Shown here: piece after piece, positions 35,101-43,067 of the stretch
How positions within the stretch are numbered: the stretch's first letter is position 1
How the letters are laid out: each line of letters starts with the position of its first letter
From: Betaproteobacteria bacterium
GTDB lineage: Bacteria; Pseudomonadota; Gammaproteobacteria; Burkholderiales; Burkholderiaceae_C
Length of the DNA: 64,000 bases
Direction: 5' to 3'
Assembly: GCA_016716535.1 (NCBI GenBank)
Contig: JADJWD010000007.1
Coordinates: forward strand, 124,001 to 188,000
Made by a program: the position numbers and the translations under genes
Notes under the pieces: model-generated
Databases searched by the model: none
Told to the model about the DNA's origin: nothing
The model's input: the letters and a program-made list of their open reading frames with translations, nothing else

Positions 35101-35458
35101 GCTCGCGGATCTCGGCCGGCACGATGACACCGCCGCCGCCACCGAAGACCTGGATGTGCGCGCCGCCGCGCTGGCGCAGCAGGTCCACCATGTACTTGAA
35201 GTACTCGACGTGCCCGCCCTGGTAGCTGCTGACGGCGATGCCCTGCACGTCTTCCTGCAACGCGGCGGTGACGACCTCGTCGACGCTGCGGTTGTGGCCG
35301 AGGTGGATGACCTCGGCGCCCATGCTCTGCAGGATGCGGCGCATGATGTTGATCGCCGCATCGTGCCCGTCGAACAGGCTGGCGGCGGTGACGAAGCGCA
35401 CCTTGTTCGTCGGGCGGTACTCGGCGAGGGCCTTGGATTCGGCGGAGAGGTCGGTCAT
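32165..35458 (-). CDS. icmF: Fused isobutyryl-CoA mutase IcmF
   Basis: This 1097-residue B12 enzyme interconverts isobutyryl-CoA and butyryl-CoA, with the G-protein chaperone fused between cofactor and substrate domains. The N-terminal B12 domain has FDGHDAAIN (His32 as the cobalt ligand). The MeaI-type GTPase has GTGGAGKSS (212-220), VVETSGIGQGDAAI and NKFDRKGA. The mutase part has NVPGSFPYTAGVF, FDSVTLYGNDPDPRPD and ISGYHIAEAGANP. The order and length fit IcmF, not methylmalonyl-CoA mutase. ATG 35458 gives MTDLSAESKALAEYRP. Upstream is a 20-bp perfect palindrome. Related roles are branched-chain acid metabolism and pivalyl-CoA isomerisation; which one applies is unknown. Confidence 0.96.
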   Translation of the reverse strand: MTDLSAESKALAEYRPTNKVRFVTAASLFDGHDAAINIMRRILQSMGAEVIHLGHNRSVDEVVTAALQEDVQGIAVSSYQGGHVEYFKYMVDLLRQRGGAHIQVFGGGGGVIVPAEIRELQGCGVARIYSPEDGQRMGLAGMIGEMVMRCDHDLSEHAPKDAAAVQGHSEAAWRALAQAITALENGRAEPALKASLAKAAQGTRIPVLGITGTGGAGKSSLTDELIRRLRLDQGDTLRIAVISIDPSRRKSGGALLGDRIRMNAISPWQNGPRVFMRSLATRDFGSEISQALPDVVTACKAAGFDLVVVETSGIGQGDAAIVPLVDVPLYVMTPEYGAASQLEKIDMLDFAEFVAINKFDRKGASDALRDVSKQVQRNRSAFKTPAEQMPVFGTMASRFNDDGVTALYQALAPRLAALGLALGESRLPKVTTRHSTHQTPVVPPARVRYLADIADTVRAYKRRAREQAKLAREMQQLRESARMLHDDDATRDGARQTVLKLAESREARLDPAARKLLAMWPEMQKAYAGDEYVVKIRDKEIRTSLVHTTLSGNKIRKVALPQYEDHGELLKWLLLENVPGSFPYTAGVFAFKRENEDPTRMFAGEGDAFRTNRRFKLVSEGMPAKRLSTAFDSVTLYGNDPDPRPDIYGKVGNSGVSIATLEDLKVLYSGFDLCAPNTSVSMTINGPAPTILAMFMNAAVDQQQDKFRADNKREPTDDEAAKIREWTLANVRGTVQADILKEDQGQNTCIFSTEFSLKVMGDIAEYFVHHDVRNFYSVSISGYHIAEAGANPISQLAFTMSNGFTFVEAYLARGMHIDDFAPNLSFFFSNGMDPEYTVLGRVARRIWATAMRDRYGANERSQKLKYHCQTSGRSLHAQEIAFNDIRTTLQALIATYDNANSLHTNAYDEAITTPTEESVRRAMAIQFVINREWGLAKNENPNQGAFIIDELTELVEEAVLAEFERIAERGGVLGAMETGYQRGKIQEESLHYEMLKHTGEYPIVGVNTFRNPAGDPVPESIELARSTEEEKQSQLQRLADFHARHAAEAPAMLARLQRAVIDNGNVFAVLMDAVRCCSLGQITNALFEVGGQYRRSM

Positions 35459-35511
35459 GGCAAGGGCGGGGTCGCGGGTCGAGGTCCGCCTTCGGCGGGT
35501 CGGTCGGGCCC

Positions 35512-35531
35512 AATTGACGTTAACGTCAATT
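35512..35531. promoter_or_regulatory. Perfect 20-bp palindrome in the icmF/coaX intergenic region
   Basis: AATTGACGTTAACGTCAATT is a perfect palindrome in an otherwise GC-rich 199-base divergent region, 54 bases before icmF and 127 bases before coaX. It resembles the dyads bound by MerR- or TetR-type regulators of fatty-acid and branched-chain catabolism (LiuR-like sites as I recall them). A small stem CCGCC-TTC-GGCGG at 35486-35498 lies between it and icmF. The likely target is icmF, as coaX is housekeeping. Confidence 0.65.
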
Positions 35532-35657
35532 AGGCCGCCGATGATGCCATCGCCGGCCGGGCCATGCGAGCCCGGGCAGTTCTGCCGCGGCGGCATGGCT
35601 GCCGGGCGGCGCGTTCCCGGGGCGGCGTGGCCGGCCGTCGCTACCATCGGCGTCGCG

Positions 35658-36455
35658 ATGCTTGCCACCTCCCGCCCGCCCGGCCGCGCCGACGGCCCGT
35701 TCCTCGCCCTCGACGTGGGCAACACGCGCCTGAAGTGGGCGCTGTACGAGGCACCGCGCGCGGGCGCCACGCTGCTGCGGCACGGCGCGGTGTTCCTCGA
35801 GACGATCGACGAGCTGGCCGACAGCGAATGGCAGGACCTGCCGGAGCCCGCCTGCATGCTCGGCTCGATCGTTGCCGGCGACGCGGTGCGCCGGCGCGTC
35901 GAGGAGCAGATGGCGCAGTGGGAGGTGCAGCCGCGCTGGGTGGTGCCGGGCGCCGCCGAGGCCGGCATGACGAACGGCTACGACCACCCGCATCGCCTGG
36001 GCGCCGACCGCTGGGTGGCGATGGCCGGCGCCCGCCAGCGCGTGCTGGCTGCCGGCGGCGCACCGCGCGCGGCACTCGTCGTGATGGTCGGCACCGCGGT
36101 CACCGTCGATGCGCTCGACGCCGAGGGGCGCTTCCTCGGCGGGCTGATCCTGCCGGGCTTCGGCCTCATGTTGAAGGCGCTCGAGATGGGCACCGCGGGC
36201 CTGCGCGTGCCCACCGGCGAGGTCGTCGACTTCCCGACCAACACCAGCGACGCGCTGATGAGCGGCGGCACGAACGCGATCGCCGGCGCGATCGAGCGCC
36301 AGTACCACCGCCTGCGCAGCCGCGCCGGCCACGACCCGCTGCTGCTGATGTCCGGCGGCGCCGCGGTCAAGGTGGGGCCGACGCTGTCGGTGCCGTTCGA
36401 GGCGGTGGACACGCTGGTCTTCGAGGGGCTGCTGCACTTGCAGGCGTGCCGGTAA
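35658..36455 (+). CDS. coaX: Type III pantothenate kinase CoaX
   Basis: This 265-residue enzyme phosphorylates pantothenate, the first committed step of coenzyme A synthesis. ASKHA-fold motifs are visible: FLALDVGNTRLKWALY at the N terminus (phosphate 1), GADRWVAMAGAR, VVMVGTAVTVDALD (phosphate 2) and GGLILPGFGLML, plus LLMSGGAAVKVGP near the end. The ATG at 35658 gives a normal N terminus; upstream in-frame ATGs would add non-conserved residues. It is divergent from icmF. In many Burkholderiales coaX follows birA, but not here. Type III kinases are not feedback-inhibited by CoA, from family knowledge. Confidence 0.95.
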   Translation: MLATSRPPGRADGPFLALDVGNTRLKWALYEAPRAGATLLRHGAVFLETIDELADSEWQDLPEPACMLGSIVAGDAVRRRVEEQMAQWEVQPRWVVPGAAEAGMTNGYDHPHRLGADRWVAMAGARQRVLAAGGAPRAALVVMVGTAVTVDALDAEGRFLGGLILPGFGLMLKALEMGTAGLRVPTGEVVDFPTNTSDALMSGGTNAIAGAIERQYHRLRSRAGHDPLLLMSGGAAVKVGPTLSVPFEAVDTLVFEGLLHLQACR

Positions 36456-36498
36456 GGCTTCGCCGCGCGCGGCGCGTGGGCGGCCTTCCCGAGGCTCT

Positions 36499-38328
36499 CT
36501 ACAACCAGCGCCGCAGCAACTCGTACAACTGCTCGCGCGAATACGGCTTCGCGAGGTGGCCGTCCATGCCGGCGGCCATCGACGCGGTGACGTCCTCGTC
36601 GAACGCGTTGGCCGTCAGCGCGACGATCGGCACGCGCGGCAGGCGCAGGCGCGATTCACGTTCGCGCACGTGGCGCGTGGCCGACAGGCCGTCGAGCACC
36701 GGCATCTGCAAGTCCATCAGCACGAGGTCGACACGCTGGCGCTCCAGCATCGCGACGCCCTGCGCGCCGTCCTCGGCCTCGAGCACCTCGACACCCAGCG
36801 AGCGCAGCATCTCGGCGCCGACGAGGCGGTTGACCATGTTGTCCTCGACGAGCAGCACCATGCCTTGCAGCCGGTCGGCGTCGCCCAGGCGCCCGAAGTC
36901 GCTGTCGGTGCTCGCCGCAGCGACGTGCGGGGCCAGCTCGAACTCGAGCTCGAACGTGAACGCCGAGCCGGCGCCGACGCGGCTGTCGACCTCGATGCGC
37001 CCGCCCATCGCCTCGATGATGCGCTGGCTGATCGCCAGCCCCAGGCCCGTGCCGCCGCGCAGCCGCGCGCGCGCGTTGTGCACCTGGTGGAACGGCAGGA
37101 AGACCTCGGCCAGCGCCTCGGGCGGGATGCCGATGCCGGTGTCCTTGACTTCGAAGCGCACGCGCCGGTGGTCGGGCCGCTGCTCGGGGCCGGTGATGAC
37201 GTCGGCCTCCGACAAGCGCAGCGTGATGCCGCCGCGCTCGGTGAACTTGACGCCGTTGCCGATGAGATTCAGCAGCACCTGCTTCAGGCGCGGCGCGTCG
37301 CCGATGACGCCGTCGGGCACGCCCTCGCCGATCTGCAGCGTGATCGCCAGGCCGCGCGTCTCGGCGTTGGCCCGGAACAGCGCCGCCGCGGCGGTGGCCA
37401 CCGAATGCAGCGACAGCGGCGTCAGCACGAGCGAGAGCTTGCCGGCCTCGATCTTGGAGTGGTCGAGCACGTCGTTGAGGATGTCCATCAGCGACTCGCC
37501 CGAGGCGGCGGCGGTCTTCACCAGCCGCTTCTGCCGCATGTCCAGCGGCGTGTGGCGCAAGAGCTCGAGCGCGCCGAGCACGCCGTTCATCGGCGTGCGG
37601 ATCTCGTGGCTCATCGTCGCCAGGAACTGGCTCTTGGCGATGTTGGCCGCCTCGGCCGCGTCCTTGGCCTGGCGCAGCGAGTCGTTGGCGATGTCGACCT
37701 CGAGGCTGTGGCGCATCGCGTTCATCGACGAGGCGCGGAACTCGCGCGCCGCGCGCACCATCGCGAAGCCGTACAGTGCCACCAGCACCGCCATCGGCAG
37801 CGACTGCACGCCCGGCACCGCGAGGCTGGCGACGACCAGCGAACCCAGCTGCATGACGCCGAGGATGACGAAGCTGCGCCCGGCCAGCGACATGAAGCTC
37901 GCCGCCACCGCCACCGAGCCGCAGACGATGACGACGTAGACGGTGGCCGCCATGCCGCTCAGCAGCGGGTAGATCGTGAACGTCGCCAGCCCCCACATCA
38001 GGCCGACGAGCGCGGCGTTGATCTCGAGCTGGTGCACCGCGGCGCGCACCGCCGCCATCGGCAGCGTGCTCGGGCGGTCGAAGCGCCGGCGCAACCACAG
38101 CCGCCACGCCGAGGCCGGCACGCCGAGCGCGACGACGGCGAGGGCCGGCTCATGGCGGCCGGCCTGCCAGCCGACCCAGGCGATGTACGTGAAGGCCATC
38201 ACCAGCAGTGCCACGCTCGCGGTGGAGGTGCGCAGCGCCAGGCGCAGCATCTCGCGCTGGACTGCGGCGGCGATGCCCTCCGACACATCGGCATGCCAGA
38301 CCGCGTCGGTTGCAGCGGGGCCGTTCAT
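36499..38328 (-). CDS. Hybrid sensor histidine kinase with C-terminal receiver
   Basis: This 609-residue protein has five or six hydrophobic segments in its first 195 residues (for example VALLVMAFTYIAWVGW and FVILGVMQLGSLVVASL). A short coiled coil follows, then a HisKA domain with ATMSHEIRTPMNGV (His241). The HATPase domain has NLIGNGVKF and the G boxes DTGIGIP and GGTGLGLAIS, and the receiver has LLVEDNMVNR and VLMDLQMPVLDG (Asp539). No separate sensory PAS domain or Hpt domain is visible, so a partner Hpt protein and regulator are elsewhere. The signal is probably sensed within the membrane region. It converges with coaX; 43 bases separate the ends. Confidence 0.93.
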   Translation of the reverse strand: MNGPAATDAVWHADVSEGIAAAVQREMLRLALRTSTASVALLVMAFTYIAWVGWQAGRHEPALAVVALGVPASAWRLWLRRRFDRPSTLPMAAVRAAVHQLEINAALVGLMWGLATFTIYPLLSGMAATVYVVIVCGSVAVAASFMSLAGRSFVILGVMQLGSLVVASLAVPGVQSLPMAVLVALYGFAMVRAAREFRASSMNAMRHSLEVDIANDSLRQAKDAAEAANIAKSQFLATMSHEIRTPMNGVLGALELLRHTPLDMRQKRLVKTAAASGESLMDILNDVLDHSKIEAGKLSLVLTPLSLHSVATAAAALFRANAETRGLAITLQIGEGVPDGVIGDAPRLKQVLLNLIGNGVKFTERGGITLRLSEADVITGPEQRPDHRRVRFEVKDTGIGIPPEALAEVFLPFHQVHNARARLRGGTGLGLAISQRIIEAMGGRIEVDSRVGAGSAFTFELEFELAPHVAAASTDSDFGRLGDADRLQGMVLLVEDNMVNRLVGAEMLRSLGVEVLEAEDGAQGVAMLERQRVDLVLMDLQMPVLDGLSATRHVRERESRLRLPRVPIVALTANAFDEDVTASMAAGMDGHLAKPYSREQLYELLRRWL

Positions 38329-38367
38329 CAGCGCGCGAGGATAGCGCGGCCCGGCCCGGCGCGCCGT

Positions 38368-38796
38368 TCAGCTCTGGATGTAGCTTTCGAGCTGCGCGAT
38401 CGTCGTCTCGTGCTCGGCGATGATGTCGTCCAGGATGTCGCGGATCGAGATCATGCCGAGCACCGTGGTGCCGTCGACCACCGGCAGGTGGCGGATGCGC
38501 TTCTCGCTCATCAGCGCCATGCACTCGCGCGTGCGGGTCTTCGAGCCGACGGTGACGATGTTGCGCGTCATGATCTCCTCGACGCGCGTGTCGCGCGAGC
38601 TGCGGCCTTGCAGCGCGATCTTGCGTGTGTAGTCGCGCTCGGAGAACACGCCGACGAGTCTGCCGGCGTCGATGACCATCAGCGCGCCGGCCTCGTAGCG
38701 GGCCAGCGTCTCGAGCGCCTCGTACACGGTATCGGACGGCCGCACGTGCCACAGCGTGCCATCGTGCTTCTTGAGCAATTCGGAAACGGGTTTCAA
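38368..38796 (-). CDS. CBS-domain pair protein, TTG start
   Basis: This 142-residue cytoplasmic protein is made of two CBS motifs. The first is TLWHVRPSDTVYEALETLARYE to GVFSERDYTRK, and the second is MTRNIVTVGSKTRTRECMALM to GMISIRDILDDII. Such stand-alone pairs bind adenosyl nucleotides and act as regulators or IMPDH-type modulators. No ATG exists near the expected N terminus. TTG at 38796 starts LKPVSELLKKHD and has GGGAGG seven bases upstream, so it is preferred over a distant upstream start at 38967 whose sequence is unrelated. The gene follows the acyl-CoA ligase gene by 183 bases, which hold no other gene that I can see, apart from a short TCAACCGC direct repeat near 38962-38978. Confidence 0.9.
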   Translation of the reverse strand: MKPVSELLKKHDGTLWHVRPSDTVYEALETLARYEAGALMVIDAGRLVGVFSERDYTRKIALQGRSSRDTRVEEIMTRNIVTVGSKTRTRECMALMSEKRIRHLPVVDGTTVLGMISIRDILDDIIAEHETTIAQLESYIQS

Positions 38797-38979
38797 AGGA
38801 CAACCTCCCGCGCGCCATGCCGCGCCAGCCGTAGGGTGCCCAAAAAGGGGCGCGAGGACAAGAGCAGCGACCCCGCGGCGGACCTGCGGCGGCAGCGGCG
38901 GGCACGGTTTGCCCTGGTGCCTGGGGCCGGCCCGGCAGACCGGCGAACCCGCCGATTCGCCAGTCAACCGCTCAACCGC

Positions 38980-40632
38980 TCAGCCGCCCTCGCTGCGCAG
39001 CTTGAAGCGCTGCAGCTTGCCCGTCTCGGTGCGCGGCAGGCTGTCGCGGAAGGCCACTTCGCGCGGGTACTTGTACGGCGCGATCGTGCGCTTGACGAAG
39101 GCTTGCAGTTCCTCGGCCATCGCCGCGTCGGTGCGGTGCCCGGGGCGCAGCACGACGAAGGCCTTGACGACCATGCCGCGCGCCTCGTCAGGGCGGCCGA
39201 TGACGCCGCACTCGGCCACCGCCGGGTGCAGCAGCAGCGCGCTTTCGATCTCCGGGCCGGCGATGTTGTAGCCGCCGGAGATGATCATGTCGTCGGTGCG
39301 CGCCTGGTAGACGAACTGGCCGTCGGCGTCTTGCAGGTAGGCGTCGCCGGTGAGGTTCCAGCCGCCTTGCACGTAGGTCGCCTGGCGCGCGTCGTCGAGG
39401 TACTTGCAGCCGGTGGGGCCCTTGATCGCCAGCCGGCCGACCTGGCCGGAGCGCTCGGGCAACTCGCGGCCTTCGTCGTCCAGGATCGCGGCGCGGTAGC
39501 CGGGCACGACGAGGCCGGTGGCGCCGGGCTTGGCGTGCTGCTCGTCGGCGCTGATGAAGATGTGGAAGAGCTCGGTCGAGCCGATGCCGTCGATGATCTC
39601 GATGCCGGCGGCCTCCTTCCACAGCGCCCGCGTCGCCGCCGGCAGCGCCTCGCCGGCCGACACGCACTTGCGCAGGCTCGACAAGTCGTGCTGCGGGGCC
39701 AGCGCGGCCATCGCGCGGTACGACGTCGGCGCCGTGAAGCACACGGTGGCGCGGAACTGCGCAATCGCCGGCAGCAGCGCGTCGGGGGTCGCCTTCTCGA
39801 CGAGCACCGTGCTCGCGCCGATCGCGAGCGGGAAGGCGAGCAGCCCGCCGAGCCCGAACGTGAAGGCCAGCGGCGGGCTGCCGATGAACACGTCGTCGGC
39901 GCTGGCGCGCAGCACGTGTGCCGGCCAGCAGGCGCAGGCGGCCATCACGTCGCGATGGAAGTGCATCGCCGCCTTCGGCACGCCGGTGGTGCCGGAGGTG
40001 AAGGCGAGCAGGCAGATGTCGTCGGCGGCGGTGTCGACGTTCGTGAAGGTGGCGGGCTTCGTTGCGGCGAGCGCGCCGAGTGAGCCCGGCGCGGCGGGCG
40101 CGCCGGCCGGGCCGAAGCGCCGCACGTGTCTCAGCGTCGGACACTGCGGCAGAGCGAGGTCCAGTTCTTCCGCGAGGCGTTCGTCGACGAGCGCGTGGCT
40201 GACCTCGGCCTTCGCGACGATCGTCGCCAGCTCGCGCGCACGCAAGAGCGGCATCGTGCCGACGACGATGCCGCCCGCCTTGACGACCGCGAACCAGCAG
40301 GCCGCCAGCATCGGCGAATTGGCGCCGCGCAGCAGCACGCGGTTGCCGGGCACGACGCCGAGGTCTTCGACGAGCACGTGCGCGATGCGGTTGGCCTCGG
40401 CCTGCAGATCGGCGTAGCTCCAGCGCACGCCGCCGTGGCCCTGCACCGCGAGGCGCGCGCCGTTGCCCGCCGCGACGTGGCGGTCGAGCAGTTCGGTGGC
40501 GCAATTCAGGCGCGGCGGGAACTGCAGCTCGGGCAGCTCGAACAGCAACTCGGGCAGCGCATCGGCGGCCGGCAGCCGCTCGCGCGCGAAGGTGTCGACG
40601 TGCGCGGTGGCACCACTGCTGCTGGAGGCCAT
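38980..40632 (-). CDS. Benzoate-CoA-ligase-family enzyme, probable 2-aminobenzoate-CoA ligase
   Basis: This adenylate-forming ligase of about 550 residues has LLAFTSGTTGVPKAAMH (P-loop), GSPPLAFTFGLGGLLAFPL, a IDGIGSTELFHIFIS A5 region, and GDAYLQDADGQFVYQARTDD with MIISGGYNIAG. The LPRTETGKLQR lysine motif is at the C terminus. These patterns fit the 2-aminobenzoate/benzoate-CoA ligase family. Its divergent partner kynU makes anthranilate (2-aminobenzoate), so anthranilate is the likely substrate. This would lead to 2-aminobenzoyl-CoA and the CoA-dependent aerobic route. The 2-aminobenzoyl-CoA monooxygenase/reductase gene is not in the window. ATG 40632 is used; a TTG two codons earlier is possible. 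Confidence 0.85.
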   Translation of the reverse strand: MASSSSGATAHVDTFARERLPAADALPELLFELPELQFPPRLNCATELLDRHVAAGNGARLAVQGHGGVRWSYADLQAEANRIAHVLVEDLGVVPGNRVLLRGANSPMLAACWFAVVKAGGIVVGTMPLLRARELATIVAKAEVSHALVDERLAEELDLALPQCPTLRHVRRFGPAGAPAAPGSLGALAATKPATFTNVDTAADDICLLAFTSGTTGVPKAAMHFHRDVMAACACWPAHVLRASADDVFIGSPPLAFTFGLGGLLAFPLAIGASTVLVEKATPDALLPAIAQFRATVCFTAPTSYRAMAALAPQHDLSSLRKCVSAGEALPAATRALWKEAAGIEIIDGIGSTELFHIFISADEQHAKPGATGLVVPGYRAAILDDEGRELPERSGQVGRLAIKGPTGCKYLDDARQATYVQGGWNLTGDAYLQDADGQFVYQARTDDMIISGGYNIAGPEIESALLLHPAVAECGVIGRPDEARGMVVKAFVVLRPGHRTDAAMAEELQAFVKRTIAPYKYPREVAFRDSLPRTETGKLQRFKLRSEGG

Positions 40633-40731
40633 GGGCAAATTCTTCGGGTATATAGTTTAGATGTCAAGCAATTTGACCGGACCGGCCGAGCCGGCTTAAG
40701 CCAGGCCGACACCAGCCGAGAGGGCGCCCGC
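40633..40731. promoter_or_regulatory. AT-rich divergent promoter region of ligase and kynU
   Basis: The 99 bases between the ligase gene and kynU hold one of the few AT-rich islands of the window (TATATAGTTTAGATG near 40650-40664). A dyad GTCAA-N5-TTGAC follows at 40665-40679. TATATA on the minus strand and TATAGT on the plus strand could serve as -10 elements. The dyad could bind a MarR-, Lrp- or GntR-type regulator responding to kynurenine or anthranilate. No regulator gene is adjacent. Confidence 0.45.
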
Positions 40732-42108
40732 ATGCAGGACCTGCACGACCCGCGTGATCCACGTGATCCGTACGCCAGCGATGTGCCGGGCACGCGTGAA
40801 GAAGCCGCGGCGCGTGATGCGGCCGACCCGCTGGCGCCGCTGCGCGCGTTGTTCGAGATCCCCGCCGGCCTCGTCTACCTCGACGGCAATTCGCTCGGCG
40901 TGCTGCCGCGCGCCACCGCCGCGCGCGTGCAGCAGGTCGTGCGCGACGAGTGGGGCAACGGCCTCATCCGCAGCTGGAACAGCGCCGGCTGGATGACGCT
41001 TGCCACGCGCATCGGCGACAAGATCGGGCGGCTCGTCGGCGCGCAGCCTGGCGAACTCGTCGTCGCCGATTCGACGAGCGTCAACCTCTTCAAGGTGCTG
41101 TGGGCGGCGCTGTCGATCGCGGCTGCGCAATCGCCCTCGGTCACGTCCTCGCATGCACCCGGCCGGCGCATCATCGTCTCCGAGCGCAGCAACTTTCCCA
41201 CCGACCTCTACATCGCCGAGGCGATGGCGCGCGAACGCGGCTTCGAGCTCGTGCTCGCCGACGCCGGCGAGATCTCCGGCCGCCTCGACGAGCGCACCGC
41301 GGTGCTGCTGCTCACGCACGTCAATTACCGCACCGGCGCGATGCACGACATGGCAGCGCTGACCGCCGCCGCACACGCGGCCGGCGCGCTGGTGATCTGG
41401 GACCTCGCGCACAGCGCCGGCGCGGTGCCGGTCGACCTGCACGGCGCCGGTGCCGACTTCGCCGTCGGCTGCGGCTACAAGTACCTGAACGGCGGCCCCG
41501 GCGCGCCGGCGTTCGTCTGGGTGCACCCGCGGCACGTCGAGCGCTTCTGGCAGCCGCTGGCCGGCTGGATGGGGCACGCGGCGCCATTCGAGTTCCGCCC
41601 CGGCTATCGGCCGGCGGCGGGCATCGGCCGGTATCTGTGTGGCACGCCGCCGGTGTTGTCGTTGGCGGCGCTGGAGTGCGGCGTCGATACGCTGCTGGCC
41701 GCCGATGCGCCGGCGCGCGCCGCGGGCTTCGCCGATGGCACGCAGGCGCTGCGGCGCAAGTCGCTGGCGTTGTCGCGCCTCTTCGCCGCGCGCGTCGGCG
41801 AGCTGTGCCCGGCGCTCGCGCTCGCGTCGCCCGCCGACGACGCGCGCCGCGGCAGCCAGGTGTGCTTCTCGCACCCGACGCACGGCTACGCGATCATGCA
41901 GGCGCTGATCGCACGCGGCGTCATCGGCGACTTCCGCGCCGGAGACCCGGCGCACACGAAGGACGCCGCCGACATCCTGCGCTTCGGCTTCACGCCGTTG
42001 TACGTCCGCTTCGTCGATGCCTGGGATGCCGCCGAGAAGCTGCGTCAGGTGCTCGACAGCGACGAGTGGCGACGGCCCGAGTTCAACCAGCGCAACGCGG
42101 TGACATGA
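40732..42108 (+). CDS. kynU: Kynureninase KynU
   Basis: This 458-residue PLP enzyme cleaves L-kynurenine to anthranilate and alanine. It has the N-terminal LVYLDGNSLGVLP, EWGNGLIRSWNSAGW, VADSTSVNLFKVLWAAL, LLTHVNYRTGAMHDM, the WDLAHSAGAVPVDL cofactor Asp region, and the Schiff-base lysine in CGYKYLNGG (Lys250). A C-terminal RFGFTPLYVRFVDAWDAAE follows. The ATG at 40732 has GAGAGGG eleven bases upstream. It is followed 40 bases later by kynA and is divergent from the 2-aminobenzoate-CoA ligase. Kynurenine formamidase (kynB) is missing from this cluster and must be elsewhere or replaced. Confidence 0.96.
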   Translation: MQDLHDPRDPRDPYASDVPGTREEAAARDAADPLAPLRALFEIPAGLVYLDGNSLGVLPRATAARVQQVVRDEWGNGLIRSWNSAGWMTLATRIGDKIGRLVGAQPGELVVADSTSVNLFKVLWAALSIAAAQSPSVTSSHAPGRRIIVSERSNFPTDLYIAEAMARERGFELVLADAGEISGRLDERTAVLLLTHVNYRTGAMHDMAALTAAAHAAGALVIWDLAHSAGAVPVDLHGAGADFAVGCGYKYLNGGPGAPAFVWVHPRHVERFWQPLAGWMGHAAPFEFRPGYRPAAGIGRYLCGTPPVLSLAALECGVDTLLAADAPARAAGFADGTQALRRKSLALSRLFAARVGELCPALALASPADDARRGSQVCFSHPTHGYAIMQALIARGVIGDFRAGDPAHTKDAADILRFGFTPLYVRFVDAWDAAEKLRQVLDSDEWRRPEFNQRNAVT

Positions 42109-42148
42109 GGACGCCACGCACGGCAATGGGCAACGACAGGGCCGACCG

Positions 42149-42982
42149 ATGACCACCGAACCGACCGGACACCACGGCGCCAAGCTCGACTTCAGCCAGG
42201 AGATGAGCTACGGCGACTACCTGCACCTCGACCAGGTGTTGAGCGCCCAGCACCCGCGCTCGCCCGACCACAACGAGATGCTGTTCATCGTGCAGCACCA
42301 GACGAGCGAGCTGTGGATGAAGCTGATGCTGCACGAGCTGCGTGCGGCCATCGGCAACATCGCCGCCGACCGCATCGCGCCGGCATTCAAGATGCTGGCG
42401 CGCGTCAGCCGCATCATGGAGCAGCTGGTGCACGCGTGGGACGTGCTGGCGACGATGACGCCGCCGGAGTACAGCGCCATCCGCCCGTATCTGGCCAGCA
42501 GCAGCGGCTTCCAGAGCTGGCAGTACCGCTCGATCGAGTTCAGCCTGGGCAACAAGAACGCCGCGATGCTGCGTCCGCACGAGCACCGCCCCGAGCGGCT
42601 GGCCGAGGTGCGCGCGGCGTACGAGGCGCCGTCGCTGTACGACGAGGCACTGCGCCTGCTGGCCCGGCGCGGCCTGCCGGTGCCGGCGAGCCATCTGCAG
42701 CGCGACTGGACCGCGCCGTACGCGCCGAGCGACGAGGTCGAAGCGGCCTGGCTCGTCGTCTACCGCAACCCCGAGGCGCACTGGGACCTGTACCAGCTCG
42801 GCGAGGAGCTGACCGACCTCGAGGACGCCTTTCGCCTGTGGCGGTTCAGGCACGTGACGACGGTGGAGCGCGTCATCGGCTTCAAGCGCGGCACCGGCGG
42901 CACCGGCGGCGTGAGCTACCTGCGCAAGATGCTCGACGTGGTGCTGTTCCCCGAGATCTGGAAGCTGCGGACGGATTTGTAG
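42149..42982 (+). CDS. kynA: Tryptophan 2,3-dioxygenase KynA
   Basis: This 277-residue heme dioxygenase converts L-tryptophan to N-formylkynurenine, the first step of the pathway. It has YGDYLHLDQVLSAQ, DHNEMLFIVQHQTSELWMKL, SGFQSWQYRSIEF (substrate site), and the heme-ligand region FRHVTTVERVIGFKRGTGGT with His235 as the proximal ligand. Length and motifs equal the bacterial TDO family. It lies just downstream of kynU, the reverse of the pathway order, and is probably cotranscribed. The aminotransferase gene follows after 85 bases. Confidence 0.97.
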   Translation: MTTEPTGHHGAKLDFSQEMSYGDYLHLDQVLSAQHPRSPDHNEMLFIVQHQTSELWMKLMLHELRAAIGNIAADRIAPAFKMLARVSRIMEQLVHAWDVLATMTPPEYSAIRPYLASSSGFQSWQYRSIEFSLGNKNAAMLRPHEHRPERLAEVRAAYEAPSLYDEALRLLARRGLPVPASHLQRDWTAPYAPSDEVEAAWLVVYRNPEAHWDLYQLGEELTDLEDAFRLWRFRHVTTVERVIGFKRGTGGTGGVSYLRKMLDVVLFPEIWKLRTDL

Positions 42983-43067
42983 AACCGCCTCACGCCGCGC
43001 GCACCGGAGCAGAATCCCGCCCGAAGAGCCCCGGCACCCGCCGGCGCCACAACGGAGCCACGCACCC

